A DNA stretch of 64,000 nt from CAKRJP01 sp963597615 (GCA_963597615.1 CAVBQS010000040.1:1-64000); one strand, 5' to 3'. Positions 6,572 to 16,334 are shown, counted from the first letter of the stretch. The notes: generated from the letters alone by a model not told the origin. Translations and numbers: made by a program.

Positions 6572-8530
6572 ATGAAAAATCCAAAGACAAGAATTGAAGA
6601 AATTGATAAGCGTTTAGAAGAACTGCCTAAGGGGTCTTTGACCTACAAAAAGATTAATGGGAAGAAGCAACCCTATATCCAAAAAACAATTGATGGAAAA
6701 TCAGTCAGTTATTATGTGAAACTATCGGAGCGGGAAGAGGTGCTGCTTGAGTTTGAGGAGCGGACAAGGCTACAGGATGAGAAGAAACATTTAATTGCCT
6801 ACATGAAGGGGTTGAAAGATATTTTAAAAAGAAACCCTTATCTGGATGCCCATGTGGGGCTGGGATACCAGAATTTTCAGGATTTTGCCTGTGGAAAGCA
6901 GTTCTACGTAGATAAGACTCATTTTATTACAGAGTGGCTTTCCCATAACGCTCAAGTGACCTTGATTACCAGACCCAGGAGGTTTGGAAAGACCACCCTT
7001 TTAAGTACGGTGGAGAATTTCTTTGATCCAAGATTTTCAAATCATCCGGAATATTTTGAAAAATTAGCAGTGTGGAGGGATGAAGAAAGTCGAAAAGCCT
7101 TTGGGAGTGTACCGGTAGTTTCGGCTAGTTTTGGAGGTTGCAAGGGAAGTAATTACAAGCAGGCGATGAATGGAGTGCTGTTGAATTTATGTAATATGTA
7201 TGAAGCTCATTCATATTTAAGAGAGAGTGTACAATTGGATGAAAGGGAAAAGCAGATTTATGAAAAAAGAAGAGAGCAGCTTAATTTGAGAATGACAGAG
7301 GACATGGAATCGGCAATTCAAATATTGTGCAAGCTCTTGTATAAACATCACCATATAAAGCCCATCATTCTTCTAGATGAGTATGATACCCCTCTCTTGG
7401 AGGGATACACTGTGGGATATTGGGATGAAATGATAGAGACGTGCCGGCAACTCTTTCACAATACCTTTAAAGAAAACCAGTATTACAGCAGGGCTATTAT
7501 TACCGGAGTGACCAAGATTTCGAAAAATTCCTTGTTCTCAGATTTAAATAATATTGAGGTGGCTTCTGTGACATGCAATGCCTACAGCGATTGCTGTGGC
7601 TTTACGGAAGCAGAAGTGAAGGATGCCCTAAGGTGCCAGAATATTGATAAGATGGCAGAGGTAAAGGCTATGTATGACGGCTTTACCTTTGGAAATCAAA
7701 AAGATATTTATAATCCCTGGTCTATTACTAACTATATGCGGCAGGGCTTGTTGATTTCCTATTGGACCAATACCAGCAGTAATAAGCTAATCGGAGACGT
7801 TATTCGCAGACATCCGGTGCACAGCAAGCATGAGATTGAACAATTAATGACAGGAAAACCTGTTCATAAGATTATAAATGAAGATATTACCTTCCAATAT
7901 CTGGACGGGGATGAGAATAGTCTGTGGTCCCTGCTTTTGGCAGTGGGTTATATTAAGGCTGAAAATGTGGTGAGAAAGAAGGGTTTGATTGAGTGCGACG
8001 TCTCTGTCACCAATGAGGAAGTTATGGGGATGTTTGAGTATGAGATTGTGTCTATGTTTGAGAATGGATTTTCTATCTATCCAAGATTTGCAGAGGCATT
8101 ATTGAAACATAAGATTGAGGATTTGAATGATTATCTCCTGGATATTTCTTATACTTCTATGAGCTATTTTGATGTGGCAAAGCGACCATCAGAGCGGGCA
8201 CCGGAGAATTTCTATCACGGACTGGTACTGGGGTTGATAGTATCGTTGAAGGACAGGTACCGGATTGTTTCCAATCGGGAAAGTGGTCGTGGACGGTATG
8301 ATATTGCCATGTATCCTAAGAGAGAAGATGACGATGCTTTCCTATTAGAATTTAAGGTATTAGATGAGAAAAAGGAGAAGAGTCTGGAGGAAACGGCAGC
8401 GAATGCCTTAAAGCAGATTGAAGAGAGAACTTATGAGGCAGACCTTTTGGCCGAGGGAATCCCGGCAGAGCGGATTTATAAGATGGGATTTGCCTTTAAA
8501 GGAAAGGATGTGTTGGTGGTAGAGGCCTAG
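6572..8530 (+). CDS. AAA-ATPase-like / PD-(D/E)XK nuclease superfamily protein (DUF1703 type)
   Basis: A 652-residue protein of the common gut-bacterial AAA-ATPase_like family. The first 80 residues resemble a DUF6788-like module (GSLTYKKINGK...YYVKL). The P-loop is RPRRFGKTT at residues 134-142, with ILLDEYDTPL as Walker B. The C-terminal 100 residues form a PD-(D/E)XK nuclease-like domain with RYDIAMYP and, downstream, LLEFKV. The biological role of this family is unknown; it occurs in many copies in Bacteroidetes and Clostridia. I chose the ATG at 6572 because AAGGAG lies nine bases before it; an upstream ATG at 6488 would put the inverted repeat inside the gene. Its stop is one base from the convergent AraC gene. 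Confidence 0.85.
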   Translation: MKNPKTRIEEIDKRLEELPKGSLTYKKINGKKQPYIQKTIDGKSVSYYVKLSEREEVLLEFEERTRLQDEKKHLIAYMKGLKDILKRNPYLDAHVGLGYQNFQDFACGKQFYVDKTHFITEWLSHNAQVTLITRPRRFGKTTLLSTVENFFDPRFSNHPEYFEKLAVWRDEESRKAFGSVPVVSASFGGCKGSNYKQAMNGVLLNLCNMYEAHSYLRESVQLDEREKQIYEKRREQLNLRMTEDMESAIQILCKLLYKHHHIKPIILLDEYDTPLLEGYTVGYWDEMIETCRQLFHNTFKENQYYSRAIITGVTKISKNSLFSDLNNIEVASVTCNAYSDCCGFTEAEVKDALRCQNIDKMAEVKAMYDGFTFGNQKDIYNPWSITNYMRQGLLISYWTNTSSNKLIGDVIRRHPVHSKHEIEQLMTGKPVHKIINEDITFQYLDGDENSLWSLLLAVGYIKAENVVRKKGLIECDVSVTNEEVMGMFEYEIVSMFENGFSIYPRFAEALLKHKIEDLNDYLLDISYTSMSYFDVAKRPSERAPENFYHGLVLGLIVSLKDRYRIVSNRESGRGRYDIAMYPKREDDDAFLLEFKVLDEKKEKSLEETAANALKQIEERTYEADLLAEGIPAERIYKMGFAFKGKDVLVVEA

Positions 8531-8531
8531 T

Positions 8532-9344
8532 TTACATATGATAAACTCTTCGAAAATATAGGGGAGTGGTTCCGGTATATTTTCGAAAGATAGATATAAA
8601 GTGGCTGGTGTCTGTGAAACCTGTAGTCAAGGCAATTTCCTGAACCTTCATGTGAGGATGGGTCAGTAATAATTCCTTAGCCTTGTTGATCCGATATCCT
8701 GTGAGATATTCATAGACGGAAACTCCCAGGAATTTGCGAAAGAGCCGGGAAAGATACTGGGGAGTAACAAATACCTGGCGGCTCAAGTCTTGGACCGTCA
8801 GTTCCTGGGTATACCGGGTTTCAATTTCCTCTACAATAGGGGCTACATACCTCCGATACAAGGGATCGGCAGTCATATTGTTGGAAGAAGAATCCAGGCT
8901 AAAGGCCAGCAAAAAATCATAGCACAGAGAAGAAAGTAGCTTTATGTCAGGAATGGAATTCTGAAATTCCAAAACCGCTTTTGAAATAATAGGCTCAATG
9001 AGACGCCCTTGTTCCTTGCTAACAAAAATCACAGATTGATTCTGAAGGATGGAGGAGATCCTAGAAGACAGGGTGCCGGTAAATGTGGCAAAAACTGTGT
9101 GCCATTCCTCGGATTCTTTTGTATAAGAGTGGGGAATGGAAGGGGCGATTAAGATTCCTTCCTCTTCCTCAAGAATATAGTGCTTTCCTCGGATTTCAAT
9201 TTGTCCTTTTCCTTTTTGTGTTTGGAGATAATGAAAAAGAGGATGGCCCTTGGGGCGCTTAATGCTCTCCTGATACCAGTGGTTTCCCACAGAATCAAAC
9301 ATAAAAGGCATAGTTACCGGGGCTTTTCTAAAGTAAATCGGCAT
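8532..9344 (-). CDS. AraC family transcriptional regulator
   Basis: 270 residues: an N-terminal cupin-like sugar-sensing domain (about residues 10-150, with IEIRGKHYILEEEEGILI) and a C-terminal AraC double HTH containing VFVTPQYLSRLFRKFLG and ALTTGFTDTSHFISIFRKYTG, ending in the usual TPLYFRR. It is divergent from the GH42 beta-galactosidase gene with a 120-base gap, so I infer that it activates that gene in response to a galactoside or related sugar. The gene is convergent with the ATPase gene and their stop codons are one base apart. Family is certain; effector and targets are inferred. Confidence 0.9.
   Translation of the reverse strand: MPIYFRKAPVTMPFMFDSVGNHWYQESIKRPKGHPLFHYLQTQKGKGQIEIRGKHYILEEEEGILIAPSIPHSYTKESEEWHTVFATFTGTLSSRISSILQNQSVIFVSKEQGRLIEPIISKAVLEFQNSIPDIKLLSSLCYDFLLAFSLDSSSNNMTADPLYRRYVAPIVEEIETRYTQELTVQDLSRQVFVTPQYLSRLFRKFLGVSVYEYLTGYRINKAKELLLTHPHMKVQEIALTTGFTDTSHFISIFRKYTGTTPLYFRRVYHM
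8549..8587. terminator. AT-rich inverted repeat at a convergent gene end
   Basis: TTCGAAAATATA (8549-8560) and TATATTTTCGAA (8576-8587) form a 12-bp perfect hairpin inside the last codons of the AraC gene. Transcripts from the ATPase gene would read it after their stop codon, so it may act as their terminator. It lacks a GC-rich stem, so this is tentative. Confidence 0.35.
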
Positions 9345-9464
9345 AAGGTCTCCTTGTTTCGAAATGTTATATTTTTTGGAATGACTTATTATACCACAGG
9401 AGAAAAAAAGGCACTATAATGAATTCATAAAATATAATAAAAGAAGCTTTTAAAGGAGGTAAAA

Positions 9465-11489
9465 ATGGCGAGACAGTTGAAATACAAAGGCTACCTTCAT
9501 GGAGGAGATTATAATCCGGAGCAATGGCTTGACCGGCCGGATATTCTTAAAAAAGACATTGAATATTTCAAAAAAGCCCATATTAATACGGTATCTGTAG
9601 GTATTTTTTCCTGGGCAGTTCTAGAACCGGAAGAGGGGAAATACAATTTGGACTGGCTGGAAGAGATTATCAATAATCTTTACAAAGAGGGAATTTATAC
9701 GATCCTTGCAACTCCGTCAGGGGCAAGACCCAAATGGATGGCAGACAAATATGAGGAAGTCCTTCGTATGGATCCGGACAGAACCAGAAGGTTCTTTGGA
9801 GGGAGACATAATCACTGCTTTACTTCTCCGGTATACCGAGAAAAAGTTCATGCCATTGATAAGAAGTTGGCAGAAAGATTTGGAAAACATCCGGCGGTGC
9901 TCTTATGGCACATTTCCAATGAGTTTAGTGGGGAGTGTCACTGTCCTCTGTGTCAGGCAAAGTTTAGAGAATGGCTTAAGGAAAAATATGGCACCATTGA
10001 AAACCTAAATAAGAGCTGGTGTACCACTTTCTGGAGTCATATTTATAATGGCTTTGACCAGATTGAAAGCCCATCTGCTAAGGGGGAAAATGAGCTTCAT
10101 GCATTAAAACTTGACTGGAAACGGTTTGTTACAGATCAAACCATTGACTTTATCAAAAACGAAGTGGATGCAATCCGTGAAGGGGGATCTGAACTTCCGG
10201 TAACAGCCAATCTTATGTATGACTTTGATGGCTTGGATTATAAGAAATTCAAGGATGTTCTTGATATTGTATCCTGGGACAACTACCCGGGATGGCACAA
10301 AAAAGAAGAATATATTACAGCAGTTGACGCAGCAATGCAGCATGATTTGATGCGCAGCATTAAGAAGACGCCATTTCTTCTCATGGAATCCTGCCCTTCG
10401 GCAACCAACTGGAAACCGATTAACAAATTGAAAAAACCGGGAATGCTTTTAGCAAGCTCTCTCCAGGCAGTTGCCCACGGCTCTGACAGTGTATTATATT
10501 TCCAGCTTCGTCAAAGCCAGGGAGCTTCTGAAAAATTCCACGGAGCAGTCATTGACCATTATGGCAAGGATGACACCCGGGTTTTCCGTGAAGTCACAGA
10601 GGTTGGCCAGGTCTTAGAGCAGATCCAGGAGACAGTTGGAAGTGATATGAAATCTCAGGCAGCGGTCCTCTATGATCGGGAAAATGACTGGGCTATTGCT
10701 GATGCCCAGGGACCAAGAAATGAGGACATGCATTACCGGGAAAATGTACAGAAAAACTACCGTGCATTAAGAGAGCAGGGCCTGAATGTGGACATTATTG
10801 GAATGGGGCACGACCTTACAGATTATAAGATTTTGGCAGCTCCTATGGCTTATATGCTTAAAGACGGATATGAAGAGAAACTGCGTTCCTACGTAGAAAA
10901 GGGCGGAACCCTGGTACTTTCCTACTGGTCCGGCCTGGTAGATGGCACAGATAAGTGCTTCTTAGGAGGAAGTCCCTACGGCCTTATGGATGTAACAGGC
11001 ATTCGCAGCACAGAGATCGATGCCTTGTTTGATTGGGAAGAAAATCATGGAATTCCAGAAATTGGAAATCATCTTGGAATCAGCAACGTATATGCCTGCA
11101 AAAATCTTTGCGAGCTGGTGGAAGTATCTGATGCGGAAGTCTTGATGCACTACGGAGAAGACTTTTATCAGGGTTACCCAGTGTTGACCCATAAGGTATC
11201 TGGCAAAGGTCATGTATATTATGTATGTGCAGATATGGAATTAGGCTTTTATCAGGATTTCTATGGCAGAGTGGCAAAAGAAGCATCTCTTAAGTCCCCG
11301 GTAGACTTTATTCCGGAAGGGGTAGCTGTGACTGTAAGAGAAAATGAAGAGGCGGAGTATCTATTTATTCAAAATTATGCTAGAAAACCACAGACTGTAG
11401 TAGTACCGGCAGAATATGACCTGCTCTATGGAAGCCAAAGCCAAGTCATGGCGCCACTTCAGACAAGGATTTTGAAGAAAAAGAAATAA
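9465..11489 (+). CDS. GH42 beta-galactosidase
   Basis: A 674-residue glycoside hydrolase family 42 enzyme, the usual length. The acid/base is Glu153 in WHISNEF and the nucleophile is Glu309 in LLMESCPS. Cys118, Cys158, Cys160 and Cys163 match the structural zinc cluster seen in several GH42 enzymes. There is no signal peptide, so it acts in the cytoplasm on imported beta-galactosides, releasing galactose. It has a perfect AAAGGAGG ribosome site and a TATAAT at 9415-9420. It lies between the divergent AraC regulator and a GH31 alpha-xylosidase, which fits removal of side-chain galactose from branched oligosaccharides; substrate choice is inference. Confidence 0.93.
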   Translation: MARQLKYKGYLHGGDYNPEQWLDRPDILKKDIEYFKKAHINTVSVGIFSWAVLEPEEGKYNLDWLEEIINNLYKEGIYTILATPSGARPKWMADKYEEVLRMDPDRTRRFFGGRHNHCFTSPVYREKVHAIDKKLAERFGKHPAVLLWHISNEFSGECHCPLCQAKFREWLKEKYGTIENLNKSWCTTFWSHIYNGFDQIESPSAKGENELHALKLDWKRFVTDQTIDFIKNEVDAIREGGSELPVTANLMYDFDGLDYKKFKDVLDIVSWDNYPGWHKKEEYITAVDAAMQHDLMRSIKKTPFLLMESCPSATNWKPINKLKKPGMLLASSLQAVAHGSDSVLYFQLRQSQGASEKFHGAVIDHYGKDDTRVFREVTEVGQVLEQIQETVGSDMKSQAAVLYDRENDWAIADAQGPRNEDMHYRENVQKNYRALREQGLNVDIIGMGHDLTDYKILAAPMAYMLKDGYEEKLRSYVEKGGTLVLSYWSGLVDGTDKCFLGGSPYGLMDVTGIRSTEIDALFDWEENHGIPEIGNHLGISNVYACKNLCELVEVSDAEVLMHYGEDFYQGYPVLTHKVSGKGHVYYVCADMELGFYQDFYGRVAKEASLKSPVDFIPEGVAVTVRENEEAEYLFIQNYARKPQTVVVPAEYDLLYGSQSQVMAPLQTRILKKKK

Positions 11490-11501
11490 AGCGTAAGGCA
11501 T

Positions 11502-11540
11502 AAAAAGTTCTCGGCATTTTGCTGAGAACTTTTTTCTTTT
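11502..11540 (+). terminator. Rho-independent terminator after the GH42 gene
   Basis: AAAAGTTCTC...GAGAACTTTTTT hairpin with an 11-base loop and T-rich tail, 12 bases after the stop codon. It separates the GH42 and GH31 transcripts. Confidence 0.85.
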
Positions 11541-11616
11541 TAAAGTCTTAGGAATGTCTAAAAAATAGCGTATTTTTCGCTGAATTCTTCCAGTATTTTT
11601 ATCTCTTATGGCTTTG

Positions 11617-11622
11617 TATAAT
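11617..11622 (+). promoter_or_regulatory. TATAAT element before the GH31 gene
   Basis: An exact -10 hexamer 36 bases upstream of the start codon, just after the terminator of the preceding gene. The -35 region is weak, so the promoter may need an activator. Confidence 0.45.
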
Positions 11623-11657
11623 GAAAAAAAGATGATAGATAAAGGAGTTATAGAGAG

Positions 11658-13997
11658 ATGAAATTCGGAAATGGATGTTGGCTGCAAAAGGAAGGAATCG
11701 AATGTTTTGCACCACAGGAAGCTTATTTTGTAAAGAAAAATGATAATGAAGTTGTAATCTGTGCCCCCACACATCATATTGCCCATAGAGGAGATACCCT
11801 AGGTGGAGTGAACCTTACTGTAAGAATCACGGCACCGGCAGAGGATGTGATTCGAGTACAGACAAGCCACTACCTGGGGGTAGAAGACCACAGCCCAAAG
11901 TTTGATCTCAATATGGACGAAAACCGCAGCATGAAAGTGGAGGAAACAGAAGATGAAGTTTTGGTAACATCTGGAAATCTATCCCTTCGTGTCAATAAGA
12001 AAAATTGGAGCATGTCTTACGAAAGAGAGGGGAAGGTCCTTACTGCAAGCAGTGGAAGAGACTTAGCCTATATGCGTACCCAGTGGACAGGGTCTGCCTA
12101 TGATATGGATCCGGAAGGCAAGGCCTATATGCGTCAACAGCTTGGCATTGATGTAAATGAGCATGTTTATGGACTTGGTGAGCGTTTTGGAGCCCTGGTT
12201 AGAAACGGTCAGTCTGTGGATATCTGGAACGAGGATGGGGGAACAAGCACTGACCAGTCCTACAAAAATATCCCATTTTATTTGACAGACAAAGGCTACG
12301 GTGTCTTTGTAAATAGCTCTGATAAAGTTTCTTTTGAAGTAGGAACAGAGCAGGTGACAAAGGTAGAATTTTCTGTAAAAGGAGAGAGCTTAGACTATTT
12401 TGTGATCGATGGACCGACTATGAAAGATGTCTTGAAGCGCTATACAGACCTTACAGGAAAACCGGCTCTTCCAGCTCCTTGGACCTATGGCCTTTGGCTT
12501 TCTACTTCCTTTACAACAAACTATGACGAAGAGACTGTTATGAGTTTTGTTGATGGTATGCTGGAGAGAGGAATCGGCCTTCGGGTCTTCCATTTTGACT
12601 GTTTCTGGATGAAGGATTTCCACTGGTCAGACTTTTTGTGGGATACCAGAGTCTTCCCGGATCCAGAAGGAATGCTTAGCAGGATCAAGGCAAAGGGCTT
12701 AAATATCTGTGTGTGGATCAACCCTTATATTGCCCAGGAATCAGCCTTGTTTGCAGAAGGAAAAGACAAGGGTTACTTTATTAAGCGACCAAATGGCGAC
12801 GTATGGCAGTGGGATATGTGGCAGCCGGGAATGGCCTTGGTTGACTTTACAAATCCGGCAGCCTGCAAGTGGTTTCAGGACAAGTTAGAAGTTCTTTTGG
12901 ATATGGGGGTTGACTGCTTTAAGACCGATTTCGGCGAGCGAATTCCAGTAAATTGTATTTATGCAGACGGGTCTGACCCAGAAAAAATGCATAACTACTA
13001 CACTTATCTTTACAATAAAACTGTATTTGATCTCTTAGAGCAAAAGAGAGGTAAGTCAGAAGCAGTCCTCTTTGCCCGTTCTGCAACTGTAGGAGGTCAG
13101 AAGTTCCCGGTACATTGGGGCGGTGACTGCTGGTCTGATTATGTGTCCATGGAAGAAAGCCTTCGAGGAGGTCTGTCTCTTACTATGTCAGGCTTTGGTT
13201 ACTGGAGCCACGATATCGGCGGTTTTGAAAGCACCTCTACGCCAGATGTGTATAAGCGCTGGGCTGCCTTTGGTTTAATGTCCTCTCATTCCAGACTTCA
13301 CGGAAGTACTTCCTACCGTGTGCCTTGGGCATATGATGAGGAAGCAGTAGATGTGGTCCGTTATTTCACAGAGGTAAAGGCAAAGCTTATGCCTTATTTG
13401 TATAGAAATTCTATCGAGACTGCTGCAACAGGAGTTCCTATGATGCGCAGCATGATTATGGAATTTACAAAAGACCGTAACTGTGCCTACCTAGACAAAC
13501 AGTATATGTTGGGAGATTCCCTCCTGGTTGCGCCAATCTTTAATGATGAGAGCAAGGCCATTTATTATCTGCCGGAAGGAAGCTGGACCCATTATCTTAC
13601 AGGGGAAGTAAAAGAAGGTGGAAAATGGTATGAGGAGCCTTGCGGTTACCTGAGCATACCAGTATTTGCCAAGGAAAATAGTCTTATTGCAGTGGGATCA
13701 GAAAAGATGAAACCGGATTATGATTACGCAGAAAATGTGGAAATTCGTGCTTATTCTTTGAAAGATGGTGGAAAAACTTCTACCTATGTATGTGGAATGG
13801 ACAGACAGGTGGAGACCACAGTTACTGCAGCAAGAACCGGTGCCAAGGTTGAAATCCAGGTAAAGGCAAGCAAGCCTTGCAGCATTCTTCTTGTAAATGA
13901 GGCAGCAAAGGCTGTAGAGGGAGGAGATTTCCGGATTAAGGACAAGGATACCTTGATTTTATGTGCCGGCAATGCACAGATTACAGTTACTCTCTAA
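11658..13997 (+). CDS. yicI: GH31 alpha-xylosidase (YicI type)
   Basis: A 779-residue GH31 enzyme. The catalytic nucleophile is Asp424 in KTDFGERIP and the acid/base is Asp490 in HWGGDCWS, close to Asp416 and Asp482 of Escherichia coli YicI. Residues 1-170 form the N-terminal beta-sandwich, 270-600 the TIM barrel, with beta-sandwich domains at the C-terminus. The KTDFGERI motif and the subsite segment FHFDCFWMKDF favour alpha-xylosidase over alpha-glucosidase. It removes alpha-1,6-linked xylose from the non-reducing end of xyloglucan oligosaccharides or isoprimeverose. No signal peptide, so cytoplasmic. Together with the GH42, GH3 and GH94 genes it suggests xyloglucan oligosaccharide use (inference). 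Confidence 0.9.
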   Translation: MKFGNGCWLQKEGIECFAPQEAYFVKKNDNEVVICAPTHHIAHRGDTLGGVNLTVRITAPAEDVIRVQTSHYLGVEDHSPKFDLNMDENRSMKVEETEDEVLVTSGNLSLRVNKKNWSMSYEREGKVLTASSGRDLAYMRTQWTGSAYDMDPEGKAYMRQQLGIDVNEHVYGLGERFGALVRNGQSVDIWNEDGGTSTDQSYKNIPFYLTDKGYGVFVNSSDKVSFEVGTEQVTKVEFSVKGESLDYFVIDGPTMKDVLKRYTDLTGKPALPAPWTYGLWLSTSFTTNYDEETVMSFVDGMLERGIGLRVFHFDCFWMKDFHWSDFLWDTRVFPDPEGMLSRIKAKGLNICVWINPYIAQESALFAEGKDKGYFIKRPNGDVWQWDMWQPGMALVDFTNPAACKWFQDKLEVLLDMGVDCFKTDFGERIPVNCIYADGSDPEKMHNYYTYLYNKTVFDLLEQKRGKSEAVLFARSATVGGQKFPVHWGGDCWSDYVSMEESLRGGLSLTMSGFGYWSHDIGGFESTSTPDVYKRWAAFGLMSSHSRLHGSTSYRVPWAYDEEAVDVVRYFTEVKAKLMPYLYRNSIETAATGVPMMRSMIMEFTKDRNCAYLDKQYMLGDSLLVAPIFNDESKAIYYLPEGSWTHYLTGEVKEGGKWYEEPCGYLSIPVFAKENSLIAVGSEKMKPDYDYAENVEIRAYSLKDGGKTSTYVCGMDRQVETTVTAARTGAKVEIQVKASKPCSILLVNEAAKAVEGGDFRIKDKDTLILCAGNAQITVTL

Positions 13998-14018
13998 AGG
14001 ATAAAACAATATAAGCTG

Positions 14019-14066
14019 CAAACCGGTTATCAATTTGGAAGAAATCTATAGTTGATGGCCGGTTTG
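14019..14066 (+). terminator. 15-bp hairpin between the GH31 and GH3 genes
   Basis: CAAACCGGTTATCAA pairs with TTGATGGCCGGTTTG (two G-U pairs, 18-base loop). No clear T run follows, so it may be a weak terminator, an attenuator or an mRNA processing site that sets relative expression of the two genes. Confidence 0.5.
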
Positions 14067-14092
14067 TTCTATAAATAGATGAGGAAGAGAAA

Positions 14093-16243
14093 ATGCAGAA
14101 AAATAAAGAGATAGAAAAGCAAATTGAAGATTTAATAAAGGAGCTAAGCCTTGACGAGAAAATTGGTATGATCCATGGGGCGGGACTTTTTCGTACAGAA
14201 GGGGTGGACCGTCTTGGAATTCCGCCGGTAAAAATGTCCGACGGGCCCATGGGGGTTCGCAATGAATTTCCAGATGATTCCTGGGTGCCGGTGGGAAAAA
14301 GTGATGACTATGTAACCTATCTGCCAAGCAACAGCGCCCTGGCATCTACATGGAATCGAACTTTGGCTTATGAGACGGGAAAAGTTCTTGGAGAAGAGGC
14401 CAGAGGAAGAGGAAAAGATGTGATTCTTGCACCGGGCATTAATATTAAAAGAAGTCCTCTCTGCGGACGAAATTTTGAATATATGAGTGAAGACCCTCAC
14501 CTAAGCGGGGAGATGGCTGTGCCGGTAATCGAAGGCGTTCAGGCCGCAGATGTGGCAGCCTGTGTAAAACATTTTGCAATTAATAATCAAGAGACCGAGC
14601 GTCTCTGGGTAGATGTAAAAGTTAGTGACAGGGCGGCAAGAGAAATCTATTTCCCGGCATTTAAAAGGGCAGCAGGGGAGTCCTATTCCATGATGGGAGC
14701 CTATAATCTTTACAAGGGGAGACATTGCTGTGAAAACAAAGAGCTCCTAAATGAGATCCTCCGAAAAGAATGGGGATATGATGGTATGGTGGTATCGGAC
14801 TGGGGAGCGGTTCATAAGACCAAAGAGGTGGCAAAGGCTGGTTTGGATATAGAAATGTCTGTTACCTATGATTTTAATGAATACTGCATGGCAAAGCCCC
14901 TAAAAGAAGCAGTAGAAAAAGGGGAGATTGCGGAAGAATTGTTGGATGAAAAGGTTGGAAACATTCTTCGGATGATGTATCGTCTGCATATGATTGGAGA
15001 AGAAAAAGATCAGAGAAAAGCAGGATGCTATAATACTCCAGAACATAGAAAGAGCGTCCTTATGACAGCCCGAGAGTCCGTAGTGCTCCTGAAAAATGAT
15101 GATAAAAAGCTTCCTTTATCCCCTGAAATAGATCGTATTTTGGTAATCGGAGACAATGGAAACCGTATTCATTCCAATGGAGGAGGAAGCGCGGAAATAA
15201 AAGCCCTTTACGAGATTTCCCCTCTTCTTGGAATCAAAAAGCTCCTTGGTGGCAATACCCAGGTGGACTTTGTCCAGGGATATTTTGCAGATGATATGGA
15301 AGGTCAGGACAGTAATGTGAACTGGCAGGCAGACAGCTTAGAAAATGGTGGAGGCTCCACAGGAGAGGCTAGAAAGATTAGCCTTGAATTGGAAGTAAAA
15401 CGACGAGTCTTAAGAGAAGAGGCAGTAAAAAAGGCAAAACAGTATGACACAGTGATCTTCATTGGAGGTCAAAACCATATGCAGGATTTAGAGGGCCATG
15501 ACAGACCAGATATGAAGTTGCCTTATGAGCAGGATCAACTGATTAAAGAGGTTTTGGAAGTAAATCCAGAAACAGTGGTAATTATGGTTTCCGGGTCCCC
15601 GGTGGAGATGCCCTGGATTCACAAGGCAAAGACCCTTGTTTGGCAGTGGTATGCAGGAATGGAAGGTGGAACTGCCCTTGCAGAAGTGCTTTTTGGAAAA
15701 GTAAATCCTTCCGGCCGCCTTCCGGAAAGTTTCCCTAAGACCCATCTAGACTGCTCAGCCCACAGCATAGGAGAGTTTCCGGGAGACAAAACTGTCGAAT
15801 ACAAAGAAGGAATTTATGTGGGATACCGTCACTATGACACAAGAGATATTCCGGTATTATTCCCCTTTGGATACGGCCTATCCTATACAGAATTTGCTAT
15901 TTCAGACTTGGAGGCAGTTGTAAAAATGCCGGGAGAAGAACCCCAGGTAAGTGTCAGTTTAAAGATAAGTAATATAGGCAAAGTGGATGGAAAAGAAGTG
16001 GTACAAATCTACGTAGGAAAAGAAGAAGCCAAGGTAGATCGCCCAAAGAAGGTGCTAGCAGCCTTTACCAAAATAGAATTGGCAGTAGGGGAATCCAGCC
16101 AGATTAGACTGGATCTAAATCCAAATGCCTTCAGCTACTACGATGAAGAAAAAGGACAGTTTATAGTAGAGCCGGGAACCTACCAAATCTACGCAGGCAA
16201 GTCTGTGGCAGATATCTGTCAAAGTACCATTTGCGAGCTATAA
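14093..16243 (+). CDS. GH3 beta-glucosidase
   Basis: A 716-residue GH3 enzyme with the N-terminal (beta/alpha)8 domain, the alpha/beta sandwich and a C-terminal fibronectin III-like domain (about residues 600-710). The nucleophile is Asp236 in MVVSDWGAVH; KHFAINNQETER and GRNFEYMSEDP are family substrate-binding motifs. The substrate-loop VSGSPVEMPW and GYRHYDT place it with the BglB/BglX-like group. No signal peptide. It probably releases glucose from cello- or xyloglucan-derived oligosaccharides in the cytoplasm, acting after the alpha-xylosidase. Separated from the GH31 gene by a hairpin, so co-transcribed or partly attenuated. Specificity within GH3 cannot be fixed from sequence. Confidence 0.92.
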   Translation: MQKNKEIEKQIEDLIKELSLDEKIGMIHGAGLFRTEGVDRLGIPPVKMSDGPMGVRNEFPDDSWVPVGKSDDYVTYLPSNSALASTWNRTLAYETGKVLGEEARGRGKDVILAPGINIKRSPLCGRNFEYMSEDPHLSGEMAVPVIEGVQAADVAACVKHFAINNQETERLWVDVKVSDRAAREIYFPAFKRAAGESYSMMGAYNLYKGRHCCENKELLNEILRKEWGYDGMVVSDWGAVHKTKEVAKAGLDIEMSVTYDFNEYCMAKPLKEAVEKGEIAEELLDEKVGNILRMMYRLHMIGEEKDQRKAGCYNTPEHRKSVLMTARESVVLLKNDDKKLPLSPEIDRILVIGDNGNRIHSNGGGSAEIKALYEISPLLGIKKLLGGNTQVDFVQGYFADDMEGQDSNVNWQADSLENGGGSTGEARKISLELEVKRRVLREEAVKKAKQYDTVIFIGGQNHMQDLEGHDRPDMKLPYEQDQLIKEVLEVNPETVVIMVSGSPVEMPWIHKAKTLVWQWYAGMEGGTALAEVLFGKVNPSGRLPESFPKTHLDCSAHSIGEFPGDKTVEYKEGIYVGYRHYDTRDIPVLFPFGYGLSYTEFAISDLEAVVKMPGEEPQVSVSLKISNIGKVDGKEVVQIYVGKEEAKVDRPKKVLAAFTKIELAVGESSQIRLDLNPNAFSYYDEEKGQFIVEPGTYQIYAGKSVADICQSTICEL

Positions 16244-16258
16244 AGCTAAACCTACCAT

Positions 16259-16320
16259 AACGCAAAGGCCGAACCTGGTGGCTTTACAAAACAGCCACCA
16301 GGTTCGACCTTGTCTGCGTT
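16259..16320. terminator. Large hairpin between convergent GH3 and GH94 genes
   Basis: CGAACCTGGTGGCT pairs with AGCCACCAGGTTCG, extended outward by AACGCA/TGCGTT. It lies exactly between two convergent genes and is stable on either strand. T runs are poor, so it may act as a bidirectional terminator or an mRNA 3' stabiliser. Confidence 0.6.
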
Positions 16321-16334
16321 TGGATTAATTTACC

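Noticed and set aside
11361..11786. 141-codon minus-strand frame spanning the GH42-GH31 junction
   Set aside because: It crosses a strong terminator and promoter and has a hydrophobic, biased composition typical of antisense shadows of real genes.
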